Assembly: GCA_917880885.1 (NCBI GenBank)
Contig: OU862923.1
Span: 24,877,770 to 24,941,769, forward strand
DNA: 64,000 nt
Direction of reading: 5' to 3'
DNA from: Limnephilus marmoratus
Taxonomy: Eukaryota > Arthropoda > Insecta > Trichoptera > Limnephilidae
How positions within the stretch are numbered: position 1 is the first letter of the stretch; each line of letters starts with the position of its first letter. The translations under genes and the position numbers were made by a program. Shown here in pieces: positions 44,322-56,526 of the stretch. The notes below the pieces were generated by a model. It was not told the DNA's origin. It was given only the letters and a program-made list of their open reading frames with translations, and ran no database searches.

Positions 44322-44559
44322 TTACATTTTTCCACCTGAAAACAACCAATTTTATTTTATTTTTTCTTAAGACTCTTAGTATTTTTTGTGACAGTTATGA
44401 ATCATAAAAGATTGCATGTTTCACAGAAAAAATAGCACTCGATTCATTTTATTTACAAAATTTTCGGCTGTAAGTTTGTTTAGTAATAATTACTAAATTA
44501 ACTAAAAATAATAAATTAACCTTTAACTATTGACGTGGGTCAGGTACACTATTGCTGGG

Positions 44560-45130
44560 GACCCACCCGAGGGACGGGTTTTATTATGTATTTACTTTCC
44601 GTTCAACGTACATGAAAATATTTTCGTTATTTGTTTTTGGGGTGTTATGCCGTGTTGCGCTACCTCCTTATTTAGTCAACGTTTCGGACATCATTGCAGT
44701 GTCCATCATCAGGGTAGATCCGGCAGATCCGGTAGATGTGTAATTTTAGTGGTGAAGTGTGTGCTTATTTACTTCGAAGCGATACCGTGTGGCCAGCTCC
44801 ACTAACTTTCACCGGTACCGGAAAGTTCACTAAATCGTGGTTTTTTATGCTAGCCAGGTGCAAGTCCGTTTGCGAATTGCCGACGGAAGTGGCTCCATCT
44901 CTTAACGAATTCAAAAAATTATAAATCATCATGGTAAGAAATTTAGAATTAGAATTACAATGGTTAAAGCGAATTTAGTCAACATAAAGGGATAAAAACA
45001 AAATGGTTTACCACGAGCTGGCATTACTATATACTTAGCCATGGTTTTTTGCGTTTAGCTTTGGTGTAGCCGTCAATTACCGGATACCAATATTGAGCTT
45101 AGCTCCATCGTCTCTATTAATATTAAAAGG
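44560..45130 (-). mobile_element. Penelope-like element 3' end
   Basis: On the minus strand it starts with the end of the GIY-YIG region (NRDDG, then YPVIDGYTKAKR) near 45115-45055, followed by about 350 bp of 3'UTR. The 3'UTR includes the hammerhead-like motif at 44681-44712. The segment 44942-45125 is repeated at 45140-45182 in part and again at 46015-46150. Confidence 0.6.
44681..44712 (-). other. Hammerhead-like motif in Penelope-like 3' end
   Basis: Minus strand: CTGATGA, one T, stem GGAC/GTCC around ACTGCAATGAT, then GAAAC. Same architecture as at 10929-10956. Confidence 0.5.
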
Positions 45131-45539
45131 ATTTTACTAGAAGTTAGAATTAGAATAACAATGGTTAAAGCGAATTTGGTCAATATCACGGACATATGAA
45201 TATATCTGGACCTGCCCTAAGTGATAAAAACGTATTATTTCCCCCTCCACATGGCGCCGGCTGTAGCTCCTCCTTGGAACCGGCTCGCTCCATGGGGAGG
45301 GGATATAGCCTCGCTTGAATCTAAAATGTGTGACGTCATCATTCTTGCCGTGAACAGCGAGAAGCTGACATCCATACATTTAACGAAATAACGGCAGCTT
45401 GTGCTATACAATATATCTACGTATCAATATGCACATAGCGAAAGTGGGCGGTACTCCAATGTGCTCGTCGCTGGTTACAGGGGTAAGTAAATTTAAGTAA
45501 ACTTTCTAATAAAGTGTGTTTTGTCGGAAGTGTCCTGCA
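45131..45539. other. Unassigned DNA with a repeated Penelope-like 3'UTR block
   Basis: AGAATTAGAAT-ACAATGGTTAAAGCGAATTT-GTCAA (45140-45182) repeats 44942-44985. The rest is unassigned. Confidence 0.4.
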
Positions 45540-45559
45540 GGTAAGTATGATTCTGTATC

Positions 45560-45677
45560 TATTTGAAAATAATAAAATTAGATAGAGCCTAGGATTTATA
45601 ATAAATTGTAAAGCGCCCTTGAGGTGATTTTTCACAAAAACGGCGCTATACAAATTATCCAATTATTATTATTATTA
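45560..45677 (+). repeat. Retroposon 3' end with (ATT)n tail
   Basis: GTAAAGCGCCCTTGAGGTGA, CACAAAAACGGCGCTATAC and CAATTATTATTATTATT resemble LINE/SINE 3' ends that finish in ATT repeats. A shorter copy (CCCTTGAGGTGATTTTTCAC) is at 49848-49893. Confidence 0.5.
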
Positions 45678-45989
45678 AATTATGAAACATTTGTAAAAGT
45701 GTTTTAACTAAACACGGCAAGAAAATATTGATATGTGTATTGGCGCGAGTCATTTGGAGCGAGCATTTTGCCTTAGCAAATAAGTTTTGAACGTGGCAAG
45801 CAATTCGCTCTCCCATGTAAAAAGGTCTATTCATTCAAAGCAGATTTTGCTTTTAAGAACTAAATGGTGATATTGTAATGCGAGATGCCTATATACTGTC
45901 AGATTGATTGTTCAACGAATGACAGTCATCTTTCCCCCCTTTGCTCTCCATAGTTTGGTTTTACCCCTCATCTGTAACTGCTTGTCTAT

Positions 45990-46462
45990 CCATTTGGATG
46001 TCTATGGTCAATATAAAGGTATAAAACAAAATTGGTTTACCACGAGCTGGCATTACTGCATACTTACACATGTTTTTTTGCGTTTAGCTTTGGTGTAGCC
46101 GTCAATTACCGGATACCAAGAGCTATTGAGCTTAACTCCGTCGTCTCTATTAATAATAAATGGATTTTTGTAGATTTTATTGCCTCCGTAATCAGGCGTG
46201 CTCTATAAGTTTTGGGTCTTCCCAGGACCTCAGGAACAAATCCAAAGTAATGTCCAGTTTCGATTAAGTGCTCAGCGATTGCCGATTTATCAGGGTGGCC
46301 GAGTTTACAAGCACGAAACTTTGCAGTCAAGAGTGACACCAAGGCGTTGATAGATCTGACAGTAGAGAGACAAACATTATTTAGTTTATAATCACACTGA
46401 AAGAGTTTCCATGAGAGAATCATACTAATGCTGACAACGACAACCCGCCTCCAAGACGTCAA
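45990..46462 (-). pseudogene. Penelope-like element, end of GIY-YIG domain and 3'UTR
   Basis: Minus strand encodes FRACKLGHPDKSAIAEHLIE, TGHYFGF and RLITEAIK. After AIK the frame shifts by one base, and the expected NPFIINRDDG, KLNSSWYPVIDGYTKAKRKK follows in the new frame. This is the C-terminal half of the GIY-YIG endonuclease domain of Penelope-like elements. The GIY and YIG boxes themselves are not present here, so the copy is 5'-truncated and frameshifted. Confidence 0.75.
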
Positions 46463-46667
46463 GTAAATACTTTTGTTTTAGCTGATCACCCGCCTACCAG
46501 ACGGGTCGTCAAGCATGCGACGAACACCGTTAATGCGCGTGCCGACTAAGCAAACCACAACGATCGATAGATCGAGAGATCCTAGGTAGTTACCTGCAGG
46601 GATGGAATGAGGCGGATATATATGATTTAATGTATGATTGCCATCTGAAAGACGCCCACGTCAGCAT

Positions 46668-46880
46668 TTAAAAAAAAATCTTTATTAATGCCTTAATAGT
46701 TTGTGGACTTTTCGACCACCGCGCTAGGCACATGCCCATGATATGGTGGCTATCCATCAAAGCTACTTCCCAATTTTTACCTTCCTCATATCCTTCCCCT
46801 CCTTCGGTCTCTCCGATGCTATAGTCCAACTGGCTCCAGGCAGTCGGTATCATTTGGACTCTTGTGCGGTATTTAGGTAT
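46668..46880 (+). mobile_element. Chimeric SINE A-like fragment
   Basis: The right part (CTACTTCCCAATTTTTACC ... ACTCTTGTGCGGTATT) matches the family A 3' body. The left part has a CCACC...GGTGG hairpin with CTAGGCACATGCCC, as in the modules at 13470 and 62919. Confidence 0.5.
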
Positions 46881-47039
46881 TCATTGATAATTACGTAATT
46901 TTAAGTTAACGAAAATTCAAAAAGGTAAATTTCTACGTTTGAAAGGTACCAGGGATTCATTTTCGAAAGATGTAGCATTTCGCGTTCAGAAAAAAAAATC
47001 ACCAAAAAGTGTTGCTATAAAAAATTGCGTTATGTGTTG

Positions 47040-47465
47040 TTTTTATTTTTTATTTTTTACATGAATACCGCACAAGAGTCCCAACAGCTCCCGTGTGAGG
47101 CCAGTGAGACTATGGCATCCCCAATTGGGGTATGTTGTGAGGCTGAAGGTAGTGGGGAGGGGAAGGAGATAGGGAAGAGGAAGGTGGGGAAGTACCTGGC
47201 TATTCAGATCTGGTCACCAAACACGGCTAATGCCATTTCAAGCAACGTTTCAATTCTGAATGGTGGTCTTACACCAGGGCGATACTGAGAGTATCTTCCA
47301 CTCGGGAACGTGCCGCAAATATACTATATGTTATTTTAAATGAATATATTGTGAAATAACACAAAAATCAAATAAAATTTATTTGCCACGTCGGGATTCG
47401 ATCCCGCGACCTTCGGTGTGCGAGTCAAGAGCCTTACCGCTGGGCTACGCCGGCCGTCAGAAACC
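47040..47465 (-). mobile_element. SINE family A, near full length
   Basis: Minus-strand head (TAGCCCAGCGGTAAGGCTCTT and GGGATTCGATCCC-type B box) at about 47390-47462, body with CCCCAATTGGGG, and A-rich end at 47040-47060. The 87-codon plus-strand frame is a shadow. Confidence 0.78.
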
Positions 47466-48394
47466 GTGTTACAGAAACGGTTCGAAAAAAATCAGCAATT
47501 AATTTATTTTGAAAAAAAAAATCGTTTTGCAATGAAAACTTCCCATGCTCTTTTTATGGTTGGGATCGGCTTGATACCTCGATAGCTTTGTGCTTTCTGG
47601 TGATAATAACTTAAAACTAACTTAAAAATTCTATACAAGTACACAATTAATTAGGCGGGGGTAGTGGGAGGGGGGAATTTGGTGGAGGGGGAGGACGGTG
47701 GGAGGAGTCAAAATTACATGGAAACATCGTAAGCAGAGGTGATTTACATGGTGCTATTATTTTATTAACTAAATTAATTTTAGATTAAATTTTTTTGTTG
47801 ATTTCTAAAGTTTCTAACGCGCACAAAACGCTTTGTGGTCATGGTCAAACACATGGTCACCCTATATGTTTACATCATAATGTATTTACTTCCTTTAGCT
47901 TAGTAGGGATCCATTTTCTATGAGAAATATGTAACATTATTGTTTTTTCAATATTTATTTTATTTTGTGTTATTTTGATTACTTTATAAAATTATTAATC
48001 TCAACACAGGCTTATCAATAATACCACGTAAGGAAACAATAAATAAATTATATTTCTTCTGTTACGAACTCATTCTCCATTTCAAAGTTGCCAAAGTTAA
48101 TAATAGGTTACATATATAACTAATAAATATTTTATATTTTAAGCTTGAATTACCGAAGTTTACTTTGCCCAAATCATAATCATCCGTAAACTTTGAAATA
48201 CAAGTTTTGGGGCAATGCCTGTCAATTTTATCTTTAAAATTGCCCAAAATTCGGCTAAATACGTGTTTTAACATATGTTATATCATGTTATAATTTTTAC
48301 TGTGTTTTAAAGCTACCTAATAATATGACTCTCATTTTTGTAGTGTCAACGCAAGGTCTGAAACTAATCGGGAAAACTTTGTTCTTTTCATATC
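47466..48394. other. Unassigned DNA with a G-rich patch
   Basis: No gene seen. 47655-47710 is a G/A-rich run like the interiors of Helitron copies here, without recognisable ends. Confidence 0.35.
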
Positions 48395-48760
48395 TTAGAT
48401 TTTTTTAGCTGTAACTTCTTTAGGGCCGTTAGTGATTTTAAATTCGGATAAAACGGAAATGCACCACAACTCAGTTCTACACAAATACTCGGTTCTAATA
48501 GAATGCGGTAAATTGGCACCTCAGCGCATGCCTCCCATAGCACAGTGGGCAAGACGCCTGACAAGTCTCAGCGGCCAGAGAGACAGACATCAAGCGAACG
48601 GAGGTTCGAATCCTACGAAATCCAAAAAAAAAATATTTATTTTTTTGTGAAATCATTATCTAGTCTTCGATCCACTTTAAAAGAAACAGGCAAAAGGAAA
48701 GAAAGCGACATCTAGCAACTTTCTAGTTTCACTTCTACCACGTGTGAACTATTAACTCTG
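48395..48760 (+). mobile_element. tRNA-headed SINE family C, composite
   Basis: The tRNA-like part lies at 48536-48615: CATAGCACAGTGGGCAAGACG and GGAGGTTCGAATCCTACG, then a run of A. It is embedded in a repeat whose two sides match 14340-14590. The tRNA-like unit with A-run thus seems to be inserted in, or an optional part of, that repeat. Confidence 0.6.
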
Positions 48761-48764
48761 ACTT

Positions 48765-49265
48765 TTTTAACCTAGTCATTTCAATGAAAATTTCTTTGTT
48801 ATATCAATGTATTTACTCCCTGTTCAGTTATTTTAACAATGGTATTTGTATCACATTACATCCTAGCATAATATAAAATCCCTTCACTTAACTAAACTAT
48901 TGGAGTGACTAAAGTGGTTTAAAGAAAACAAAAAATCAATTGGTAATTAGAACAGCCTTCTTTTATTTCGTAAGCGGATCCATTATTCCGAGAAGAACAA
49001 TAAAACCCATCCTGAGAGAGTTGCGTAAGAGCGGATTACATGGATGTTCCGTGCCTATGTCGGCGTCGTTTGGTTTCGGCGTAATATGTCACATGACAAA
49101 AATTCTTTTTAAGAAGCCTTCTCCCAGACGAAAATTTACAGCACCTAAGCGAATAAGGCTAAGGATTTAAAGGAAATCCACGTCTAATCTTTCCAAGAGA
49201 TCAAAGATTTTATTGAAATGAAATTGCTACCACCATCTTAAATTATCGTAAATTTACATTTACAA
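48765..49265. other. Unassigned DNA
   Basis: No gene seen. The 76-codon frame at 48940-49170 has no motif. Confidence 0.35.
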
Positions 49266-49269
49266 ATTT

Positions 49270-49755
49270 ACATTTTTTAACATTGACTCCACACAGGAGG
49301 TCTTCAGGAAAATAATTTCCCTTAGGGCCTATGTCATCAGAGATGCTATGTGAATAGTCTTTTTGCGGAGAGGAAGGAATGAACATTGGTCTTGAAGAGA
49401 CCCATGTTGTAGGAAGAAGGAAACACAAAGGCCGGCAAATCGTTCCACATCCTAGTTGTTGAACACAAGAACGAATCGAAGAAGCAACCGTTTTCATGTG
49501 ACAAATGTCAACCATGTACATATGTTGGGCACGCGTTTGGCGTGTTTCCCGACTATGCACCGGTGCCGAAGGGATCAATGACGCTAGTTCCTCGGAGCAT
49601 CTTCCATTGTAATACCGGTAGAACAAGGATAGCATTCCCACCGACGCCTGTGCTCTAAAGATTAAAATCCGTCTGTTAAGATGGGATAATCTATCAAACA
49701 GACCGGAAATAATATAAACATCATAAGTTTTAAGGGTTGAAAAAATATTTTGCAC
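49270..49755 (-). mobile_element. LINE family B, 3' end with RT C-terminus
   Basis: Minus strand encodes RLSHLNRRILIFRAQASVGM, LFYRYYNGRCSEELASLIP and TRQTRAQHMYMVDICHMKT, then shifts frame. The alternate frame would give the RLWN-LP-SVFP end as at 40771-41064. It ends with the family B hairpin and TTAATGTAAAAAA-like tail (read on minus). 5'-truncated and frameshifted. Confidence 0.75.
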
Positions 49756-49929
49756 GAGTGAAAATAAACTTTATTTTCATGGTTGCATTTGAAAAGTACT
49801 TGATCACCAGACATCAAATTACATGCATTTGTATGTTATCGTGCATACCCTTGAGGTGATTTTTCACAAAAACGGCTCTACGTAAATCATCCTTTTTTAC
49901 GCACCAGATTTAAATGTCCGGGTTAAATT

Positions 49930-49961
49930 TTCCCCCAAAAAAAAAAAAAAAAAAAAAAGAA
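49930..49961 (+). repeat. Poly(A) tract
   Basis: About 23 A after CCCCC. It may be the tail of the short retroposon 3' end at 49848-49893. Confidence 0.5.
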
Positions 49962-50123
49962 GGAAAAACTAAACCCTTTCATACACTTCCCCAAATGATC
50001 ATCTAGTGAATCCACGTTATGCAATTGCACTATATAAGTATTATAAATACAAAACAATACAAGAACAACATGTCAACCTACTAGAGACCAAATGGGAATA
50101 TAATTCACCGACTCCAGATATTT

Positions 50124-53100
50124 TCATATCAGAGGGTTCGGCTCTGTGGCATTTCTAATTGAACCTATAAATCCTACTGATCCCTCAAGATAAATATTTA
50201 AAAAATCTTTTGTAATCCTACATGTATTTAAAATTACTGCTTTTTGCATTTTTATATACAAATTCTTTGACAAATCTAATATGCTTAAATTTTGAATCAG
50301 ATTCCTAGGTATTATGCCAGTGGCCGAAATAACAAATGGTAATATTTTTATAGTCCGAGAATGCCAAATTCTTTTAATCTCATTTCCTAAATCTGTGTAT
50401 TTTCTAATTTTTTCAGAAACAGTTTTTTTGAATATTACAGGAATTTGGAATAGCTACATCAATGATATAAGTTATTTTTTTAATTTTGTCATGTAAAACT
50501 ATATCAGGTCTATTATGACTAATTGTTCTGTCTGTTAGTATAGTTTTATCATAATATATTTTATAAAATTCATTTTCTATAAATGAATTTGGTTCATATT
50601 CATAATAAGGAACTACATTACGGCAATCAATCAAGTTATGTTTAATTACCAAACTTTGGTGAATTATTTTTAAAACCTGATTGTGCCTAAATGTATACTC
50701 GGAAGGCGCTAATATAGAACATCCCGATATAATATGTTCTATAGTTTCGGGAAAAGCCAAACATTTTCTACATAAATCATCAATTTGATTTATATCTTTG
50801 ATTATATGCTTTCTATAATTTTTAGTATTAATGACTCTATCTTGAATGGCAAGCATAAATCCTTCTATTTCTGCGCTCAACTCTCCAATACTCAACCATT
50901 TGTTTGACGAAAGTTTGTCAACATACGTTTGGTTGAGATAATTGAAGTGTTTTGCGTGAATAATTTTATTTGACCAGGAATCTAATAATTCCTGGTTAGT
51001 ATTTATAAGAATGTTGGCATTCTCGTCATATAAATTTAAAGGTGTAATATTTCTATCTGCCTTGCAAATTATTTTGTGCATTTCTGAGCTATTAGCTTTC
51101 CTATGGAAAAAATTTCTAAGAATTTCTACCTGATTGTGTTTCAAAGATGTTATTTTGACTACACCTCTACCTCCTAAATTTCTAGGTAAATTAATTCGTT
51201 CTATAGCTGAATTTGGATGATGGCAATTAAATTTTGTTAACGTAGTTCTAATTAATCGTTCTAAACTATCTAAATCTGTATTGGACCATTTAATTATGCC
51301 AAATGAGTACGTTAGTAGAGGTATTGCCCAAGTATTTATTGCTTTTACTAAATTTTTAGCAGATAGATTGCATTTTAAAATTTTTCTGATCCTAGTTTGA
51401 AATTTAATCCTAATATCATTTTTAATACTAGTGTGATCTAATCTATTCGATTGTGGGTATCCTAAATATTTATAAACCTCATCCCCTTTCATACTTTGAA
51501 TTTTGAAATTTCTAAATATACCCTCGTCTCCATCTACAATTTTGCCTTTCTCTATATGGATAGTTTTACATTTATCTAAACCAAAAGTCATTTTAATATC
51601 ATCTGAAAAAATTTTAACTACCTTAATCATTTTCTCTAAATTTGATTCAGAATTTGAAAATAATTTTATATCATCCATATATAATAGATGTGAAACTATA
51701 CTACTCTCTCTTGTATTACCCTTAATTTTTATTCCAAACTTGCTTTTAATTAACATTTTAGAAAGGGGATTCAATGCTAAGCAAAACCAAAGAGGGCTCA
51801 ATGAGTCTCCTTGAAAAATCCCTCTTTTTATTGAAATGCCCGGTACTACTATTTTCTTACCTTTTAAATTAACTAGCAAATCTGTATTCCAAAAGGACAT
51901 AATATTTTTCAAAAAGCTAATTATAATTGGGTTAACTTTATATATTTTTAATATTTTGATTAGCCACGAGTGCGGGACACTATCAAAAGCTTTTTGATAA
52001 TCTATATAACAAGTATGTAAATTACGCTTTTGATTTTGAATTTGTTTTAAAATTACAGAATCAATAACTAACTGTTCTTTACATCCCATATGTTTTCTGC
52101 GACAACCTTTTTGTTGTTCAGATAAAATATTTTTTTCATCCAAATGAGTATATATTAAATCTGTCAAGCAAGAGGTTAAAATTTTGTATATTGTCGGTAG
52201 ACATGTAATGGGTCTATATTGAGAGGGATTATTAATATGTTCGCTTTTAGGCAACATATAAGTAATGCCCTTAGTTAGAAAATTAGGAAAATTTTGAGGT
52301 TCTCTGACAAGTTTTGAAAGATTTTTTGCAAAAAGAGGATGTAAAGTAGTTAGACGTTTGTACCAAAAATTATGTATCCAATCGCAACCCGTGGCTTTCC
52401 AATTATGAGTATTTTTTATAATTTTGGCTAACAATTCAACCGATATATCAGAAAAACTCATTTGTTCAATGTCTGAACAATTGAGTTCTTCATTTTCTAT
52501 CCAGTTACCTGCCTCATTATGTTTTATATCTTTACTCCAAATGTTTGTCCAAAAATCGCGCATATCTGATTCAGATGGCAACGGAATATTATTATTCGAA
52601 ATAATATTCTGTTTATCGTCAAGTTTGGAATAAAATATTTTCTCATTTTTCTGAAATAATCTATTATTATTTCTTTTATTATACGTATAATTATATCTTT
52701 TTAATCTACTAGCTTTACACCTAATTTTTTTTTTAATAAATCTAATAAATCCTTCATTATATTTTCATTATTATTACTACCAATGCTATAACCAAATTTT
52801 CTCCCAATTTCATCTACATATCTCAAAATATTCCTACTTCTATTTCCATTTTTATATTCAATTACTCTAGCTATACTACTTCTTAAAAATACTACATCAT
52901 TTTCTAATCTAATCTGCCATTCTGGTTTACTATAACTATATGATCTATCATCAGAGGATATTAATTTAACTCCTAACTTATTACATATAGTGATAGCACT
53001 AGCGTACACTATTGTATGAAGATCTAAAAAACTAATATCGTCAAATATTATTTTTGGTAAAATTAAATTATTTAATTCAGAAATTAATTTAGATAATTTC

Positions 53101-53750
53101 TTTGACGTATGCAATTTTGGTAATTTTGGTCTAACTGTGGGCTCTATATCTATATATCTATTTATATTATTTTGAAGCAAGTTAGCTAATTCTATTACAT
53201 TATCATCTAGTAAGTTTAAATTTGCAATATTGATTTCCCTAAGATTATGAATAATGTCTAAGTTATTTGAATCTACTCTAATATCATTGGATTCTTCTAC
53301 TAGAATATTAGCTAAACTATCTTCATTCAATGCATCTAATATAACATTACTACTCGTATTAATTTGATCTAAATTATTCTCCAATTGCAATCTATCTGCT
53401 ACTTCTTTTCTTATCTCATTTAATGTTACTACAGGAATTAAATTATTTTTGAAAATTGACCTTTTTTGGTCAGCTAATCTTTGTTCGTTTACTTGGGCAA
53501 CCGGATAATTTTGTGAGAAAAGTAAATGTAATTTTTTCCTATACAATAACATATCTGTTTCTAGTTTAGTTACATAAAAATATGAACGAACGATGAACAT
53601 ATTGACATCGTTCGTCCATTTCATACGCTGCCTAGGAATACCTGCTTTTGTTTTTTGGGGTCTCAGATTCTCAATGTTCATCTGTATAGATGACATAATA
53701 AACCCATTTTCATTTCCGTTGGTTGAAAATGACATTGTGTCACCTTTCAA
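50124..53750 (-). pseudogene. REL-endonuclease LINE (R2/R4-type), nearly complete protein, two frameshifts
   Basis: N-terminal part (53750-52701, 349 codons): a basic, Myb-like start KWTNDVNMFIVRSYFYVTK, then a long helical region. Main part (52581-50413 plus in-frame upstream extension): QKNEKIFYSKL before MPSESD; RT motifs YIDYQKAFDSV, RGIFQGDSLSPLWFCLALNP and LLYMDDIKLFS (catalytic YMDD); a CCHC knuckle C-x2-C-x8-H-x4-C; then RPDIVLHD...IDVAIPN, the restriction-like endonuclease core. Architecture RT, CCHC, REL is that of the R2 superfamily; wording is closest to R4/Dong-type elements as I know them. Breaks: one in an A10 run at about 52727-52736 and one in an A7 run at about 50421-50428. 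After the second the expected C-terminal tail (VSEKIRKYTDLGNEIKRIW) continues to a TGA at 50124-50126. About 1,200 residues overall. Confidence 0.88.
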
Positions 53751-53759
53751 AACAACTTG

Positions 53760-53988
53760 GAAATGATTTATTAATTATTATTAATTCCTACATTCCAGTA
53801 ACCAAGCAACTGTCGTCGTTACCTAGTGTCAACAAATAGTTTTCAATATCTCCAAATTAAATATTTTAATGTAAACTACCCTTCAATACTACAAATCTAT
53901 AATATATATTATATTGTAGAATAATGTTATCAAAATAAAATATATAATTAAATTTACCTTCAAAATATATTTCAACGTAATTATAATT
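53760..53988. other. Probable 5' leader of the REL LINE
   Basis: AT-rich, no coding signal; immediately upstream of the minus-strand start codon. Confidence 0.3.
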
Positions 53989-54055
53989 AAATTATTATTA
54001 TATAAAAAATCCATATAATTCACATTGATATGGGTTTTTTATATAATAATAATTT
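53989..54055. repeat. Near-perfect 28-bp hairpin
   Basis: AAATTATTATTATATAAAAA-TCCATAT pairs with its reverse complement across an 11-nt loop, one mismatch. About 240 bp upstream of the REL LINE start. Confidence 0.7.
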
Positions 54056-54059
54056 CGGC

Positions 54060-54859
54060 CGTTTAACCGGTAGGTACCATCCGGAAAATTTGAATGTGTA
54101 TTGCATATTTGTTGCTATTATGATTTATATACTGACGTATATTCATTTTGGTATTGATAGTGCACGTTTCGGCATTATTAGCTACTCAATTGTCCAGCAT
54201 TTATGAAAAGTAGTCGTGATTTACCCAAATCACTCCTGAAATCACTGTGTATGAAACACGTGTAGGGTGGAAGGATTGAGTGCTCTGGAGGGAATAGTTT
54301 AATTGTTGTTACGGTGTTACTTTATAATTACATCATAAGGGAAAAAATAAACACATTTAAAAAAAAAACTTTAATATAAGGCTGGCCGCGCGACGCGCGA
54401 CGCATCAACGCATCAATAAAAAAAATATGAATCTAATTGCATTATTCTTTATGTAAGTGAACAAAGATAATAATTTATTGTTTTCGTTGATAAATAAACA
54501 GCATACTACCCATCACTCAATGGTCTATCTTGCATGAAGTAAAAAAACTATTTATTTTGCCATTATATTAATTAATATTATTTTGTATTATAAATAGAGC
54601 ACATTTCGCCATTCTGCTTACCCATAACCAGATGTCTTTTATTGATGTCATGTATTGCTATCACCAATAATGCCCATCAATATTGCCCACGCGCACAGTG
54701 ACTTGTGACAGCCGGGACTTTTGACAATTTTATAGTATACTAATAGTTCTGTGAACAGTAGAGCTCGCGTCCAAAAAAGCATAATTTGAGGAATTCCAGT
54801 ATACCTTTTCCTAAACATTTGGTCTTTTTATTAGTATTTGTGTTTTCTTCATCGCAGTC
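54060..54859. other. Unassigned AT-rich DNA
   Basis: No gene seen. A short GC-rich tandem GCGCGACGCGCGACGC lies at 54388-54403. Confidence 0.35.
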
Positions 54860-55010
54860 TTTAGTTTTGCCTGTTCATTTTGAAGTGGTTTGAAGATTGG
54901 AGATTAATTTTACAATTTTTTTTTGATTTCGTAGGATTCAATCCTTGGTCAGCTAAATGCCTGCAGAGGTTCGTCACCAAAGGAGACTTGCATGGGGCTG
55001 TGGATTCATC
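54860..55010 (-). mobile_element. SINE family C tRNA-like head, diverged
   Basis: Minus strand: GGATTGAATCCTACGAAATC followed by a run of A, as at 48600-48625 (GGTTCGAATCCTACGAAATC). The A box is poorly preserved. The two frames of about 100 codons on opposite strands are shadows. Confidence 0.5.
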
Positions 55011-55019
55011 GTCGAGTAC

Positions 55020-55710
55020 TCGTGCATTAAATAAATATTTTATTGCTTTCTTATTCTCTCGCAGGTTAAATCCAATAGATGTATGTGTTTGTCTCTTTTT
55101 AGTGTCGCTCGTTTCCGTTTCATCGGGTTTCAAATCAAACGGTGCTAAAGAAGTTTTCACTTCAAAATTTGTTCAGTTTTTCAATTGACGGCGAAAACGA
55201 CACATTTAGTAGAGCACATTTAGCTACAACTCATGTTTGATTATTTATTTAACGACGGATGTATCGAACCAATCATTTATGTTCTATGTAGAACCGTCCA
55301 AATGGTTATTGTTGACATAATCCCGTGCACTTTCATTTCCGAAGATAATAAACACGGGAACACGGGAAAGTAGCATACCATTCACTCAAAAACATTCATT
55401 CGATCCGGCCGTTAATTTGTGTGTCAGTTGTCGGTATTATACGTACTCTGGTACATAAATGTTATTAACGTTATTGCATAACACAAAACGTGTAATTTTC
55501 ATAAAACGCGTTGATGACACGCTATAAAAGAAGCAAATCAATTTTACAGTATGCTGTCATTAGTTGGGGATCCGCATATAAATTATTAATAACGGCAGGT
55601 TTGACGAAACATCACCACATGATTTAAGAAAATATTTACTTGTTTGTGCGGGATTTGGGTTGCAGCCTGAAACGGAAAAAAAGAGAAGATTACCAGCTAC
55701 TCAAAAGCAA
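55020..55710. other. Unassigned DNA
   Basis: No gene recognised. Confidence 0.35.
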
Positions 55711-55714
55711 CACT

Positions 55715-56060
55715 CTTCTTCTTCCTTGCGCTGTCCCAATTCATTGCCTAGGTAGGCTGTTGGGGTTAACTCTTCTCGTTCTCAGGTTGTAGTTTCTTCT
55801 GTTCTGAGAATCGCCTTCATCCAGGCCGTTTTTCTAATGTATTTTGGAGCATTGAGTCATCCAGGAGTTCTTCGGTCTTCCTCTTGATGACTGTCGATGA
55901 AGCTCCATAGACATTGCCTGCTTCACTGTGTGGTCTAATGGTCTCCGCCTTATGTGCCCATACCATCTCAACTGTCGTTTCTCCAGCTTACTGTTTATGT
56001 ATGTGACACCCAGGCTACACTACCACCTATTCTATGGATGACATCCGCTACTCGAAAGCA
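55715..56060 (-). mobile_element. RTE-type LINE, 3' end, heavily decayed
   Basis: Minus strand reads KLEKRQLRWYGHIRRRP, SSRGRPKNSWMTQC and then a 3' end GGGACAGCGCAAGGAAGAAG, characteristic of the last part of RTE-type RT proteins and their tails. Different from the copy at 9405-9925. It has stops and frame changes. Confidence 0.65.
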
Positions 56061-56194
56061 ACACTCTTGAAATTATTTTGAATATCTCGAGGAAAATACG
56101 TTCTTGTTAAATCGGATTACTACTACTTCTAAAACGATGAAATATTATGGTTTCTTTTATTTTTTCGTATATTTCTTGAAAGTACATTTTTTAA

Positions 56195-56500
56195 GTTTTT
56201 TTTTTACTACCATACTAGGCTAATGCCCGTGTTAAGGTAATCATTTTGACATTAAATTTATTCACACCCACAGAGATTAGGTAATAATTATACATTTTCT
56301 TACGAATGCGAAACCAGACGGCCTCCGTGATCGAGGGGTAAGGCTATCGACTAGCGATTTGAAGATTAGTTCAAATCAAATCCACAATTCAAATCCCGGC
56401 GTGCGCAAGTAAATTTTAGTTTATTAAATGAGACTTTTTGAAGTGAAAACTTCTTTAGCACCATTGGGATTTGAAACATAATGAAACGAAAAATAGCGAC
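56195..56500 (+). repeat. Cluster of SINE pieces
   Basis: 56200-56245 is the poly(T)-led hairpin module (ACTACCATACTAGGCTAATG). 56322-56412 is a family A head (GGCCTCCGTGATCGAGGGG, AATTCAAATCCCGGC). 56435-56500 matches family C (AACTTCTTTAGCACC, AGCGACA). The Copia element begins just after. Confidence 0.5.
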
Positions 56501-56526
56501 ACTAAACTAATACTTTTGTAGGAATT

